Source of the DNA: Morinoia aosen
Lineage: Eukaryota; Arthropoda; Malacostraca; Amphipoda; Talitridae
Reading direction: 5' to 3'
Length of the DNA stretch: 64,000 bases
Assembly (NCBI GenBank): GCA_030386875.1
Contig: CM059563.1
Span: 51,835,602 to 51,899,601 of the forward strand
Below, in pieces: positions 34,596-45,297 of this stretch (position 1 is its first letter; each line of letters starts with the position of its first letter). A model generated the notes under the pieces. It had not been told where the DNA came from. It saw nothing but the letters and a program-made list of their open reading frames with translations, and did no database searches. Position numbers and translations under genes: made by a program.

Positions 34596-35816
34596 CAGTG
34601 GTACCTCGAGATACGAGCAGCCCAACATACAAATTTTTAAGATACGAGCTGGAGCTCGCGTCATATTTTCATTCAAGATACGAGCCCAAATCCGAGATTC
34701 GAGCAATGTATCCGGAGCGTCCCACTAGTTGGCGCGCAGGGTTGAGCATCAACCGAGAGCATCTCTCTCAGTCGCACGTGTTACCCACTTGGGTAAAAGT
34801 GTATTTTGTGCGCTGTACTCTTTTTTGCTTTGTTTCTGCGTGATTACTGAACTTTTTGTGTGTTATCATGAGGCCAAGGAAAGGGAGTGCTAAGAACAAT
34901 GGTGATAGAAAGAAGAGGATGATTTTGATAGATCTAAAGCAAGAAATAATAGGAAAAATAGACTGGAGCGTACGAGTGATTGAACTCGCAAAGATCTATG
35001 ACCGTAGTACATCGACAATTTGTACAATATTGAAGCAGAAGGATGCCATCAAGGATGCTACACCAGCAAAAGGAACCATAATTCTTTCCCAATTAAGGAC
35101 AAATATCCACAAGGAAATGGAGAAGCTTCTGCTCCTGTGGGTGAAAGAGAAGGAGTTGGCAGGAAATACAGTGACAGAGACGGTAATATGCAAGATGGCA
35201 CGGAGTATTTATGCCAACTTGATGAAGAAAGAAGCATCAACTTCTAAAGAGGCATCAGAAGAAGCATTTAAGGCAAGCCATGGCCGATTTGATAATTTTA
35301 AGAAGAGAACTGGCATCCTATCGGTGCTGAGGTATGGCAAAGCTGCGAGTGCAGACGTGAAAGGAGCCGATATGTACATCCAAGATTTTGCTGCGCTTGT
35401 TGCAAAAGAAGGCTACATCCCGCAACTGGGGTTCAACTGCGATGAAATGGGCCTATTTTGGAAGAAAATGCCACAGAAGACTTGCATCACAGCAGAGAAG
35501 AAGATGATGCCAGGCCATAAGCCCGTGAAGGACCTACTGACACTTGCATTATGTGCGAATGCTAGTGATAATTGTAAAGTGAAGCCACTGCTAATTTATC
35601 GTTCAGAAAATCCTCGAGCCTCAAAGACGCACAAGAAACTGAACGAAAAATTGCATGTTACGTGGGGTGCCAATGCTAGGGCATGGTTTACGCATGACGC
35701 GGAACGGATTAAATCAAATTCAGTTATAAATGAGAGAAATTTGTTTGAGATACGAGCTGATTGACTTACGAGCTCGGTTCTAGAACGAATTAAACTCGTA
35801 TCTCGAGGTATCACTG
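34596..35816 (+). mobile_element. Tigger/pogo-type DNA transposon, internally deleted
   Basis: Inverted ends CAGTGGTACCTCGAGATACG and CGTATCTCGAGGTATCACTG, flanked by TA duplications (34594-34595, 35817-35818), as expected for the Tc1/mariner superfamily. 1221 bp. It contains the 5' part of a transposase gene that runs straight into the 3' terminal repeat, so the 3' half of the gene has been deleted. The termini are well preserved and could still be mobilised in trans by a full-length relative. Confidence 0.95.
34868..35764 (+). pseudogene. Tigger-type transposase, C-terminally truncated
   Basis: 298 codons from the ATG at 34868, chosen over an upstream TTG because it precedes the family's typical start (MRPRKGS). 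Two DNA-binding helix-turn-helix regions of CENP-B type come first (about residues 15-65 and 85-145: VIELAKIYDRSTSTIC, SHGRFDNFKKRTGI), then the start of the DDE domain with the first catalytic Asp (FNCDEMGLFWKKMPQKTC, about residue 190). The frame ends in RAD just after the KTHKKLN..WFTHDAERIKS segment, inside the 3' terminal repeat. The second and third catalytic residues are missing, so it should bind DNA but not catalyse transposition. No internal stop or frameshift. Confidence 0.9.
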
Positions 35817-35822
35817 TATTAA

Positions 35823-36628
35823 CCCGTCTCCACATGGTCGACCTACCGCGAGGTTTGAAGATAATGGGTCAACTGTGCAACTTACTGTACATTCATTAAT
35901 CATGTTAGAAGTTTCATTGGGGGTTCATTGTAAAGAGAGAGAGTTGCTCTTTCTAAATCTACAAAATTTGAGTTTTTATTTCGGTAAAATACAAATAAAC
36001 AGAAATCAGAAAATCACTGGCCATTTTTATTTATTGCACTTTCATGTTTTTTTATGATGCATTTTCATAGATTCTGAGTTGCTGAATCTTGTGGTATGTG
36101 AATTTTTTTCAGGTCTAATGGTTCCAGAGTTATGTGCATTATATGTAAAACAAAGTTTTCATTTTTTAGTTCATTTTGTGTATAGGCTGTAATTAAGCAG
36201 TTTCATTGCTTGTAAAGAGTTTGATATGCATAGAGCTTTTCCTCCCAAATACAGTGGTGGTATTATTTTTTGCCTAGGAGTAAATCTGTGGATTTTGACT
36301 CCCATTTTTGGAACAAAAAAACATAAAAAAATAAAAATGATGGCGACCTTCTAAGAGGCAGAGTGTGTGCTGGTATGCCTCAGCTACACTGCTGGCCTTC
36401 TAAGAGGTTGTGCAGCGCCGGTAGCTACACCCCAGACTGAGCAGAAAAATTCATATAGATTTGAGCTTGTTACCTCTCCTCCCCTGTTCCCCCCACATAA
36501 TTTTACCTTACAGCAATGAATAGCGCTCAACGAGACGCTTAAGACCGTATATGACAACCCTAGGTTTGCTGATGTGAAACATGTACTAGCTTTGCCAACC
36601 TTCTAAGAGTCCAGGACGTGGCAACAGG
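35823..36628. mobile_element. Candidate piggyBac-type element directly abutting Tigger
   Basis: TTAA at 35819-35822 and 36629-36632 flank similar ends: CCCGTCTCCACATGGTCGAC on the left, and CCTGTTGCCACGTCCTGGAC read inward from the right. Internal units of the form CCT-N6-AGG recur (left CCTACCGCGAGG; CCTTCTAAGAGG near 36351 and 36394). No transposase. The imperfect ends make this less certain than the other piggyBac calls. Confidence 0.5.
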
Positions 36629-36882
36629 TTAACAAAATTACATTCTTTACATATGTTACTATTTAAATGGGTCAATATTGAATTTAATGTCAACAATTAC
36701 AATAATTTTGTTGCCACATATTAGTAATATGGGACAATTGAAGATGTTTTCAACAATTGACATTATGCTTGCAAATGCTTAATGTTCAAGATATTTAACT
36801 TTGAAGTTATAGGAATGTCGTTCATAAAATTGAACAAACGGACACGTAAATAGCACAAATACGGTTATGACATAACAATAGG

Positions 36883-37717
36883 TGAGGTTAAATTGAGGAC
36901 ACCGTCCCCCATACAAACCTTTTTCTTTATTATTGAACCTAGAGAAATGAAATTAAGTATACTGATAGGAAATGCAAATGAGAATCGATCATCTTCTATG
37001 AAGAGGTGCGATTTTAATGAGAAGAAAATGGGAAATCAAAGAAAACAATCATTTAAGAGGGGTTTTCAAAATGCTTCTTGTCAGACAATTTTTGAGCTAC
37101 AGTAATGATTTTGGTATGATTGGAAGCGGAAAGATGTGGACATTCCAAAACCTCAAATGGTTTTCCCCAATTTTCCATTTACAAAAACAAGTAAAAAAAT
37201 TTGAAAAAAATGTCATCGAAAAAAAGAGGATTTATGACGTCATATCTTTTGAACATAAATTTATTGTGAAAAACCATTTAAGTTTTTGGAAATTCCTTGT
37301 TTTTTTGCATCCAATGATACCAAAATCATTATTGTAGCTCAAAAACTGTAGAAGAAGCATTTTGAAACCCAAAATCCATTTTTTACATTATAAGCAAAAC
37401 AAAGATATATGAACAATGGTAATTAAATTTTTTTTGAAAATTTCGCTTAAGGTTAGATCCCTGAAATCATTATAGAGTAATACAGAGACATAGGAGATGA
37501 CAGCAACGTCAAGCCGTGAAGAAAAAGCCATTGGAAGATGTAACATGATAAAATACCCCATCCCCCATTTTTCAAACCCCCGTAGCGGGCGAACGAGTGA
37601 ACGTACGAGTCTCATTTTTTCACAGGATGTACCCGACCTCTTACACTTCCTATTGCAGCAATAACCCCAATATCACCCATGATCTCATAATATGGGGGAT
37701 GCTGTCTTTAGGTTAGT
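36883..37717. mobile_element. Candidate palindromic element
   Basis: Similar inverted ends (GGACACCGTCCCCCATAC near 36898; TATGGGGGATGCTGTC near 37691). An internal inverted pair pairs 37060-37120 with 37312-37368 (TTTTTGAGCTACAGTAATGA against TCATTATTGTAGCTCAAAAA). No coding frame of note. Confidence 0.5.
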
Positions 37718-39050
37718 CAAATAAACTAACCTAAATAAATCTAAAATAACTTAATTCAACTTAACCATAGTGAGGCCAATGAATCCCGCCAAAAAACTTG
37801 GAGTGATCCGCGTCTGCAGAGTGCAGGAAAAGCCATATCAAAACTGCCCGTTAATGCTATTCTCATCTGAACGTTATTTATGCTATATCTTGAAAACTAA
37901 GCATTTACAAGCATAATTTCATTCGTGTAAAACATCTTAAAACATCTCCTTTTCCCTAAATTACAAAGTGAAATTATGAAAGTTGTCGACAACATTAAAT
38001 TCAATATTGCCCTTTAAATGAAGTATTAAATTTAAATCATGTAAATTGACAATTGAAAATCAAGTGGAAAATTATATTTTATAGAAAAAAAAACAGACCA
38101 CAAGTTGCAGGCTGCAAGCCAAGGGCAATTGAGATGAAATTTTGATTTTATGTACAACAAATCATTTCATATTAACATTACATTTAACCTATACCAAGAG
38201 CATTTAGGATACATTCATGGTCATTTCAAGATTAATAAATATTAATAGAATAGGTATCAAAATTGAAAATTGTATATTTTAAATTTAGTCCAGAGAAAGG
38301 ATAAGGACTCGAGGTAAATGTCCAGGAGAGGAACATAATCGTCGAATGGCAACACTACAATGGACTTTCCCTTTCGACGCGCTCGATCATTCCCACCATC
38401 AAAAACGAAAATAAACATACCGCTATAATTCATTATTTATGGGTGATAATTTTGGATATGTGAAAGAAAGGACAGTAATCGATTTTGCAAATTTCGGTGC
38501 CTAACCATAGTTAATTGGATAAAAATAAACAAGTTTTCTTCTATGCACTTTCCATCAGAAATGATTATTTAAAGAGTTATAGCGGTAAACTACTTACCGC
38601 AACTCTAGTGTTTAAAGCGGAAGGAAATTCATCGGGCACATCGGATGGGAAGACTACGATGGACTTTCCCTTTCGACGCTCTTGATCATTCCTGCCATCT
38701 AAGGCAAAAAATTAACATACCGCTATAACTCGTTATTTTTGGGTGATAACCTTTTTTGTGTTATTAACTAAAAGATCTTAGAAGTGGGTTCAGACTCTGC
38801 AGGATCGGCTAATAATTTAAAAAGTACCCAAACGTACTCTACCAGCTCAATCGCACAACAAATAAAACCTACCGCACTGACTCGTAAAATACTCATTCAA
38901 CGCAAAAAGTATATAGAAGAAAAGTAGTTTAATTGGGTAATGTGAAGGATTTGTCAGTCTTTGATTTTCCACTCTTTGGTGCCTACACATAGTTAATTAG
39001 ATCAAAATAAACAAGTTTTCCTCGATGCAATTTCAGTCGCGAGTATTTAA

Positions 39051-40720
39051 CCCTTTCGACGCAAAATTTTTCCTGCTAAATCCAGGAGCATTCTAGTGTG
39101 TTTTAGGGTTGATTGGCATAGTATTAGAAGCTCTTACAGGGTTGGTGTTTTTTTATTAAATTTCAAGTTTTTGTACTGGGACATATACGTCCCATTTAGT
39201 AGTCCATTGCCATTGAGAGTGGGACATATGTACCCCACCAGGAAGTTCGAAAAATAGAATAGTGTTTGTATATACATTCAAACTAACATACTTTTTCCTT
39301 TTCCAAGGTAGAAAATGAGAAAACATCAATAGAAAATGGTTATTGTATTAGAAAAAATAACTTCCATTTTCTAGAAAAAAAGGATATTACGAGTGACTGG
39401 TCATTCAAAGCTTGAACTATTTCACATTTATTTGGCAAAAAACAATTTCTTCGACTAAATAAGCATAAAAAACTATGCTATTTACCATTTTATTCATGGT
39501 GAGGCTCAAAGAATCTAACTACTTCATGGGTATAATATGTCTTGCTTGAATCATTTGATTTTTATGGATTTGTAATGTACACTTTTGAGAATACAAAAGT
39601 GAATTTGTCCCTGGAAATGGATTTACTGATGCATTTATTATTTAGACTTATTTCCACTCCAATGAATTCAAGTTTTGGAAGTTGATTACAGCCCATTAGG
39701 CACAATCATTATTTCTCATGCATCCATCAATTTGTACTCATTTTTCTAGCTGTTTTCTTTTTCTATTCTTAGATTGGTTTTGCATGCTATTTGTATGAAC
39801 AAACTTGAAGGGACTCGCATTTGAATGCTTCCAAAGGGGAGGTGGTCTACCTAAAGCACAAATTATTACTCCTTTCTCTGCTGTTGAAAATAAAAACATG
39901 GGTTCAAATCCATTTGACAGTATTGGCCAACCAATGTCAGCAATATCATCAATTCAAACAAAAGGAAGTTTATGAGTGCGATTCACATACTCTTCTTTTT
40001 GTTCCTCCTCAATGCTGATGTTACCCTCATTTTGTCTCCTTGGCTCTCTTTTACAAGTGTCCTCACTCTCTTTGCTGTATTTTGCCTATTTTTCTTCCAC
40101 TGTGCAATCCAGATCCTCAAAACTATCATCAATAGTTATCTAAACTCTTATTGTAAGTGAATTCGTCATCACTATCAAGGTCTTGCATAAGCTCTTCAGT
40201 TTCCAGATCGTCCAGTGACCTTTTTTGGCTCCTGCATGAAAATAAAACATTTTTATACCAAAATTAGTACGAAGCCAAATTTAAAATTCAGTGCTAATGG
40301 GATAAATATATCCCAAATTTAGATATATACAAGTGGGACAAAAGATAAAGAAAGTACAAGTGGGATACACATATCCCACTTCATTTTTATTTCAACTATG
40401 TTTCACAAAAAGTATATTTATGAAGACAAAAATAGCTATATATAGGTTCCTACTAATATTTACATAAAATCAACCCAAAGAAATGATCATAAGCTATAAA
40501 ACTATGCATATACATGTACATTTTGAGGAGCAGCTTGAGACACGACCTCCTTCTAGCTCTTTCAACTGGGTGATTGCTGTTGAGACTACAAACTAGCTAT
40601 GGGTAAAACAGAGTCTGATGCAAAATCTGTTGACTTTCGGTAGTTGCTGGGGCATATTCAGCCCAATTGTGCTTTAATTTAAAACACTGGGACAAATATA
40701 ACCCAATCGCATCGAAAGGG
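39051..40720 (-). mobile_element. piggyBac-type element in the palindrome cluster
   Basis: TTAA at 39047-39050 and 40721-40724 flank ends CCCTTTCGACGC and GCATCGAAAGGG (one mismatch). The surrounding palindrome unit reads on across the insertion. Five 18-bp palindromes of the form TGGGA(C/T)-N6-(G/A)TCCCA occur near both ends (39177-39194, about 39220-39237, 40298-40315, about 40361-40378, 40688-40705; two imperfect). A transposase N-terminal remnant is on the minus strand at about 40140-40235. Confidence 0.85.
40140..40235 (-). pseudogene. piggyBac transposase N-terminal remnant
   Basis: A minus-strand frame reads SLDDLETEELMQDLDSDDEF and stops soon after (TAA within the window of the frame near 40140). 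The acidic Asp/Glu-rich N-terminus is typical of piggyBac transposases. It is preceded by a splice-acceptor-like CATGCAG. Only a fragment; the rest of the element has no recognisable transposase. Confidence 0.45.
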
Positions 40721-41151
40721 TTAACAAGTTATAGCAGTAAATTAGTTACCGCAACTCCAGTGTTTGAAGCGGTAAGTAATTTATTGGAGGTATGGCATCA
40801 CTGCAATGGAGTCTCACTTCCGCCGCGCTCGTTATCAAAGACGAAACTAAACCTACCGCTATACCTCATTAAATACTCATTTAACAAAAAAAGTGTATAG
40901 AAGAAAAGTGGTTTATTTTGATGTTATTACCACGATTCAAGCAACAAAAATTTGAAAATCGATGAGTAGCTTTCATGTATGGTTTTGTCTTTGATGACGA
41001 TCGCACTGGAAGCGAGTGCGCATTGCAGTGTTGCTGTCCGACGTTCTTCTTGAATTACTTGCCGCTTCAAACACTGGAGTTGCGGCAAGTCATTTACCGC
41101 TATAACTAATAAAATACTCATTTGAGACGGAAAGTGCATAGAAGAAAACTT

Positions 41152-41822
41152 GTTGGTCAATGTATAGTTTCCCTTCGGCAGGGAAATTAAAGGTGTCGGT
41201 GCTGATAATCACTAAATGAGTACATTTAAAAACCTTTTACATGAATGACATTATGCTCGCTGATGCGTTATTTTTGAATAATTGAACTTTGAAGTTGGCC
41301 TTTGCGCCAAAGGAAGCGAGCGTGTGAAACGGAATTTAATTAATAACGGAAGCTATTACAAACGTAAAGAGGTTGGGTCGTGAGGGGGAGGCACAGTTCT
41401 TCTAGTGAAAATTATAAATAAAGCTTCTAACCCACCCATTACGGTGACGACCGCAATCTTGTTGACATCGGGTCCAAAATGGCGGCGCCTATGGTGGTCG
41501 CCATCTAAGACCCGATGTAAACAAGATTGCGGTCGTCAACCTAATGGGTGGGTTAGAAGCTTTATTTATAATTTTCACTAGAAGAACTGTGCCTCCCCCT
41601 CACGACCCAACCTCTTTACGTTTGTAATAGGCGGGTTAACTACCCTTATTAACTAAATTACGGCGCGCGCCGGCGCCAACTTCAAAGTTCAATAATTAGA
41701 AAATAACGCATCTGCGAGCATAATGTCATTCTTGTAAAAGGTTTTTAAATGTGCTCATTTAGTGATTATCAGCAACGACATCTTTAATTTCTCTGCCGAA
41801 GGGAAACTATACATTGACCAAC
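41152..41822. repeat. 671-bp palindrome with hairpin core
   Basis: Arms run from GTTGGTCAATGTATAGTTTC to GAAACTATACATTGACCAAC and meet at a short spacer near 41487 between AAAATGGCGGCGCC and TGGTCGCCAT. The inner 278 bp (41353-41630), bounded by CTATTACAAACG and CGTTTGTAATAG, is shared with a second site at 42863-42982, so the palindrome is a set of concentric elements. Confidence 0.9.
41353..41630. mobile_element. Hairpin MITE, long copy
   Basis: Terminal inverted repeats start CTATTACAAACGTAAAGAGG and continue GGTCGTGAGGGG, near-perfect on both sides. 278 bp. Internal arms include TAGAAGCTTTATTTATAA-type pairing. Same family as 42863-42982. Confidence 0.85.
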
Positions 41823-42862
41823 TTGTTTATTTCGATCTAACTAACTATTTTAAGGCATCGAAATTTACAGAAATGATAACTGACATTTCCTTTAGATTTA
41901 CCGAAAATCGTTGACAACATTAAAGTAAAATTTGGTAAATCTGAAGGATTTGTCAGTTATCGACTTTGTAATTTTGATGCCTTAGCATAGTTAATAAGAT
42001 CAAAATAAACAAGTTTTCTTCTATGCACTTTCCATCTCAAATGATTATTTTATTAGTTATAGCGGTAAATGACTTACCGCAACTCCAGTGTTTGAAGCGG
42101 GAACTAATTCAAACAGCACGTCGGACAGCAACACTGCAATGCGCACTCGCTTCCAGCGCGATCGTCATCAAAGACGAAACCAAACCTACCGCTATACCTC
42201 GTTAAATACTCATTTGACGAAAAAAGTGTATTGAAGAAAAGTTGTTTATTTCGATGTTATTACCATGATTTAAATAACAAAAATTTGAAAATCGATGAGC
42301 TGTTTATTCGAGCGCATTCGTCATCAAAGACGAAACTAAACTTACCGCTATAAATCGTAAAATACTCATATGAGACGGAAAGTGCATAGAAGAAAACTTG
42401 TTCATTTTGATTCAATTAATTAGGTTCAGGCACCAAAAAGTGGAAAATCAACAACTGACATATCCTTCAGATTTACCTAAAATTTGACCAAATTAAAAAT
42501 TGAGGACACAAATTCTACACATTAACCGTTTATTTTGATGTTATTACCATGATTCAAGCAAAAAAATTAAAAAATCAATTAGTGGCTGTTTATTCGAGTG
42601 CATTCGTCATCAACAACAAAAATTAACACACCGCTGTAACTCATAAAATACTCATTTTAGATGGAAAGTGCATAGAAGATAGCTTATTCATTTCGGGTAA
42701 ATGTTGAGGACTTGACCATAATCGATTTTCCACTTTTTGATCAACAAAGATTGTTGATGAGACCAAAATAAACAAGTTTTCTTCAATGCACTTTCCGGCG
42801 GAAGTGAGTATTTTAAAAGTTATGGCATTAAATGAGTTACCAGAACTGCATTGTGCATCACC

Positions 42863-42982
42863 CTATTACAAACGTAAAGAGGTTGGGTCGTGAGGGGTAG
42901 CCACAGTTCTTTTAGTTTCATAATTTTCACTAAAAGAACTGTTGCTACCCCTCACGACCCAACCTCTTTACGTTTGTAATAG
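42863..42982. mobile_element. Hairpin MITE, short copy
   Basis: 120 bp, almost entirely a hairpin with arms of about 50 nt: the same 35 bp of terminal repeat as 41353-41630, then CACAGTTCTTTTAGT against ACTAAAAGAACTGTTG. It is an internally deleted relative of the long copy. It sits near the centre of the 42697-43232 palindrome unit. Confidence 0.88.
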
Positions 42983-43560
42983 GGGGTTTGCTCTTCGTCG
43001 GCTTGGTTGGCTCGCGGGAGGGCCTGTTTACTTTCACGTCGGACCGCGCGGTATATTTTTCCCCGCCTCAAACACTGGAGTTACGGTAACTCATTTAATG
43101 CCATAACTTTTAAAATACTTATTTTCGCCGGAAAGTGCATTGAAGAAAACTTGTTTATTTTGGTCTCATCAACAATCTTTATTGATCAAAGAGTGGAAAA
43201 TCAATTATGGTCAAGTCCTCAACATTTACCTTATTTCGATCTAATTAACTATTTTTAGGCACCAAAAAGTGGAAAATCAATAATTATCCTCTCCTTCACA
43301 TTTACCATTAATATCTCTTGTGTTATTAATTAAAAGATCCTAGAAGTGGGTTCAGGCTCTAGAGGCTTCACAGGACTGGCAAATAATAAATTACCAAGTA
43401 TTCAAACGTACTCTACCCAAACTAAACCTACCGCTATAACTCGTGATATAATCATTATAGACGGAAAGTGCATGGAAGAATACTTGTTTATTTTGATCTA
43501 ATTAACTATGTTTAGGTATCAAAAAGCAAAAAATCAATTTGTAAAATTGAAAATTTAGGT

Positions 43561-45260
43561 CGTGACCATGTATCTATCATCATAGAGCTGTCTAATTCTT
43601 TTTTCCCAGTACCCATCGTTTAGTATTTTGTCAAAATAATTTTACGTATCTTGCATCATCGTGTAAAATGCACACAATATATATTTCCGGCAGCATGAAT
43701 TCACCGGTACAACAATCATTAAAATAAAACGTTACATCTCAAACAACAAAATATTGGTCAACCCGTAATCTATTAACGAAATTCTTACCTCCTTTTTAAT
43801 GACGAAGGGTCTATATCAATTTTTCGCTTCAAAGACATAATTATACGCAAAATTGTTATAAAAGTGTGTCTAGTTAGAAATAACCACGATTTTCACGCAG
43901 CCAAACGGCCAATCAAACTAAGCAATTGCACGCTAGACACAGTACGTAAGCGCGACAACAAATAGATGAAAACTGTTTCTTCTGATTAGAGTGTAGAAAA
44001 GAGGATGAAACGGAGAAACCAGCAGTGAAACAAATTCAGCAAGAAATCCAGCAATTATTATATAAAGTACACACACTTTGAAAATAAATCTAATATATTT
44101 CTGAACAAATATATCATTCATTTGAATTATTTACTGTAATAGATTGAAATCAATCATGTATCCATGTATCCATTGTAACTAACTTATGAACTTCTCCCAA
44201 GTGGCGAAGTTGTTAAAAATGATTTGCGTTGAAGCTTTAAGATAATCTGTTATAATGGGTTGATTCAAGATTGATTAATATGCAAGATTGGTGTTCTTTG
44301 CATAAGGGCCACCAGTGCTCCGGGTAGAGCACACTTAATTGCAAAAGGAATGATTTAAGGCCTCTGACTCAGAAGGAGTTAGGAGGTATTCGGACGCAAT
44401 ATTTCAAGCGTCTAACAATCAACAACAAAAATTACCACAAGCCAACACCGGGGAAAATGAGAGAATAGTTTCACTCGCCGGTATGGGATTTATTGAGGAG
44501 AAGGTTGCACGCTGAAGTGCGAGGCTTGACTCTTGTTCGCGAGACTTCTTGGGGAGAGTCCGAGGAGGTTGGAGGACTTCAGACGATTCGTTCAGCTCAG
44601 GCTTGTGAAGCGCGTGCTGGAGTGTGAAGTCTATGAAGGTGTAAGTGTGGAGGTTCCGACACTAAGTGATTGGTGATTTTGAGTGCTGAGTATGGGATTT
44701 GTTACCGGTTGGGAAAACTCGGTAATAATGGGACTCTCGACCCAATGGCAGTCACGACTGGAGTTTTTAGCGGCTTAGCTGCAGGGATGCAGGCCTTCCA
44801 GTTTCATACATTAAATTGGAGGGGACTTGGAGGAGGTAAGCTCCTTACATTTAGAGGTCAGGGTTTGGTTCCATACGTGTTTGTGAGTGATGCATGAATG
44901 AATGGTCCAGCAGATCCTGTCAGGGGAATTCGTGCTGGATTATTTTGAACACATAAATTGAGTCCATTCATAACACATGTGCAAGGCTGCGCAAACTGCA
45001 ACATTAACAGGATAAACAATGGCAGGAGTCCGGTGATAAGAATCAGTCCGCAACTCTAGCGCCCGAGTCGCAGCCTGAATCATCTTAACACCAGAATCAG
45101 TGTTCCAGACCAACTGGTCACAAGCTCTATCCTGACATTACAAGCAGCAGCACAACTGAGTTTAAATGAACGACAGCCAAAAATAATAGCTAAAGCACTG
45201 AGGTAATTAGATAATTAATGTACTAAGATATAAGTATGAGAAAAGGTGAAGTCTCTATAC
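43561..45260. other. No gene recognised
   Basis: AT-rich, becoming more GC-rich at 44450-44900. An open frame at 44670-44897 (plus) has no recognisable domain. A short hairpin GTGCTC-CGGGTA-GAGCAC lies near 44313. Confidence 0.4.
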
Positions 45261-45297
45261 TTGTAGCATACCGCTACATAAGCGTAAAAATTAGAAA

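Larger units (their letters stand above)
38280..43560. repeat. Cluster of nested palindromic repeat units
   Basis: At least six units share the same inverted blocks: TAGCGGTAA..TTACCGC, CACTTTCC(G/A)TC, ATAAACAAGTTTTCTTC, TGGAAAATC, and GGTAAAT at the outer end. Each unit is itself palindromic with arms near 150-180 bp. Clear examples are 41936-42480 (outer ends GTAAATCTGAAGGAT and ATCCTTCAGATTTACC) and 42697-43232 (TAAATGTTGAGGACTTGACC against GGTCAAGTCCTCAACATTTA). Weaker traces occur at 34060-34200 and 34430-34560. The cluster also hosts a piggyBac element and two copies of a hairpin element. No gene. Confidence 0.85.

Noticed and set aside
39890..39915. tRNA/SINE B-box-like GGTTCAAATCC
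   Set aside because: No A box or tRNA fold upstream; lies inside the piggyBac-type element.
44670..44897. 75-residue open frame
   Set aside because: No domain, no clear splice sites, and not conserved with anything in the window.
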